A stretch of DNA of 64,000 nt from Accumulibacter sp964420975. Lineage in GTDB: Bacteria > Pseudomonadota > Gammaproteobacteria > Burkholderiales > Rhodocyclaceae. Positions 63,413 through 64,000 of this stretch are shown here, piece by piece. Where the stretch lies: assembly GCA_964420975.1 (NCBI GenBank), contig CAYQVH010000004.1:124001-188000 (forward strand). Direction: 5' to 3'. The position numbers and the translations under genes were made by a program. Under the pieces are notes generated by a model. The model was not told the origin of the DNA, did no database searches, and was given only the letters and a program-made list of their open reading frames with translations. Positions within the stretch are counted from its first letter, which is position 1, and every line of letters starts with the position of its first letter.

Positions 63413-64000
63413 TCACGCCGGCGCGACGAGAGACGCCGACGGCTCGCCGCGGCGCCGACGCGACAGCCAACCGGCGGCGAACAGGCTGGTGGCCATCAGC
63501 GCAGACGTGGCGGGTTCCGGAACGACCGCGAAGCTGATTCGGTAGACGTCCGAGTCGGCGGCCAGCCCGCTTGTGAAGACGTAGCCGGCACCCGTGGTCA
63601 GTCCGTCGAAACCGGCAAGTTCGGCGAAATTGAAGCTGACGACGCCGTTCTGCGGCGTGCGCAGGTCGTTGTTGCCGACGAAAGCCGCCGCCAACGGATC
63701 AAACAGCTCGGATCCAGCATCCCAGATGTCGCGTGCTTTCTGCGTGATCGTTCCAATCAGCAGATTGCCGGCGGCGTCGAACAAGCGGAAGCGCGTCGGC
63801 GAGTCGTTGCCAATGAAGAAGTCGTTGCTGGGCACGACCATCGCGGCGAAGGTGAAGAAGGGATTCAGCATCGTATCTACCAGGAAGCGGCTGCTACGGC
63901 TCTCCCCAGGCTGTAGCAGACCACCAATCGTGCCGCGCGTCGCGCTTGGATCGGCCGCCGCGAAGGCCGGGTGCCAGGCCGAGCCGCTGCCGCCTTCGGC
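63413..64000 (-). CDS. Spondin-domain PEP-CTERM protein, 5'-partial
   Basis: The C-terminal part of a secreted protein whose N-terminus lies beyond the right edge; the frame is open to base 64000. It has a Spondin_N-like domain (TFAAMVVPSNDFFIGNDSPT and preceding LLQPGESRSSRFLVDTM) and ends with a PEP-CTERM signal VPEPATSALMATSLFAAGW followed by SRRRRGEPS. It would be exported by Sec and processed by an exosortase. The ATG at 63871 is internal. It is the second PEP-CTERM gene in the window. Confidence 0.85.
   Translation of the reverse strand, partial: AEGGSGSAWHPAFAAADPSATRGTIGGLLQPGESRSSRFLVDTMLNPFFTFAAMVVPSNDFFIGNDSPTRFRLFDAAGNLLIGTITQKARDIWDAGSELFDPLAAAFVGNNDLRTPQNGVVSFNFAELAGFDGLTTGAGYVFTSGLAADSDVYRISFAVVPEPATSALMATSLFAAGWLSRRRRGEPSASLVAPA

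Overview
The window is GC-rich, densely coded DNA that looks like a betaproteobacterial chromosome. The best guess is a Rhodocyclales member close to 'Candidatus Accumulibacter' or a related floc-forming bacterium. This rests on gene content: a Pst phosphate system with two tandem PstS genes, a full kdpFABCDE cluster, Rnf, two PEP-CTERM (exosortase-sorted) proteins, and sequence style. No rRNA, tRNA or CRISPR array was recognised, so the taxonomic placement is inference.

Layout. 0-15 kb is housekeeping: a GNAT/FemAB-like protein, leuA divergent from an Lrp-type regulator, a patatin, miaA and mutL, then a forward run of DedA, purN, a DUF3108 protein, an RsmB-like methyltransferase and an MscS channel. 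Two small reverse-strand genes and an OmpR/RstAB-like two-component pair follow. 15-25 kb holds a fatty-acid desaturase and dsbB, the pst region (pstS2, pstS1, pstC, pstA, pstB, all reverse) with a PHO-box-like sequence 52 bp in front of each pstS, and a Zn/Mn-type ABC importer.

25-31 kb is accessory DNA: a DUF1254/DUF1214 lipoprotein, an acuI/yhdH oxidoreductase wrecked by frameshifts, an AhpD-like enzyme, and remnants of three transposon families (IS1380, IS21 istB, ISAs1), followed by pyrD. 31-41 kb is an orderly block: rnfABCDGE, nth, a FIST-domain protein, a DUF1841 protein, and a MoxR ATPase with its VWA partner. 41-47 kb has an arylsulfatase whose downstream partner was cut by a 1.5 kb insertion sequence, then a PEP-CTERM protein with an IgGFc-binding-like domain read from a strong sigma-54 promoter match.

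47-59 kb has a PhnDEC-type ABC importer, an HDOD protein, and the kdp operon (reverse: a 29-residue small membrane ORF, kdpF, A, B, C, D, E). 59-64 kb is decayed DNA: ISAzo13-like and IS4-like remnants, an intact nitronate monooxygenase-like gene, a 5'-truncated enoyl-CoA hydratase, a 170 bp MITE-like element, a response regulator/histidine kinase locus fused by deletion and frameshifted, and the C-terminal part of a spondin/PEP-CTERM protein running off the right edge.

Functionally, phosphate (Pst) and potassium (Kdp) scavenging, Rnf electron transfer and exported PEP-CTERM proteins fit a polyphosphate-accumulating or floc-forming lifestyle. I found no clearly new multi-gene system. The most interesting signals are regulatory (the sigma-54 promoter at the PEP-CTERM gene, paired PHO boxes, palindromes at leuA/lrp), the small ORF in front of kdpF, and the MITE-centred decay zone.
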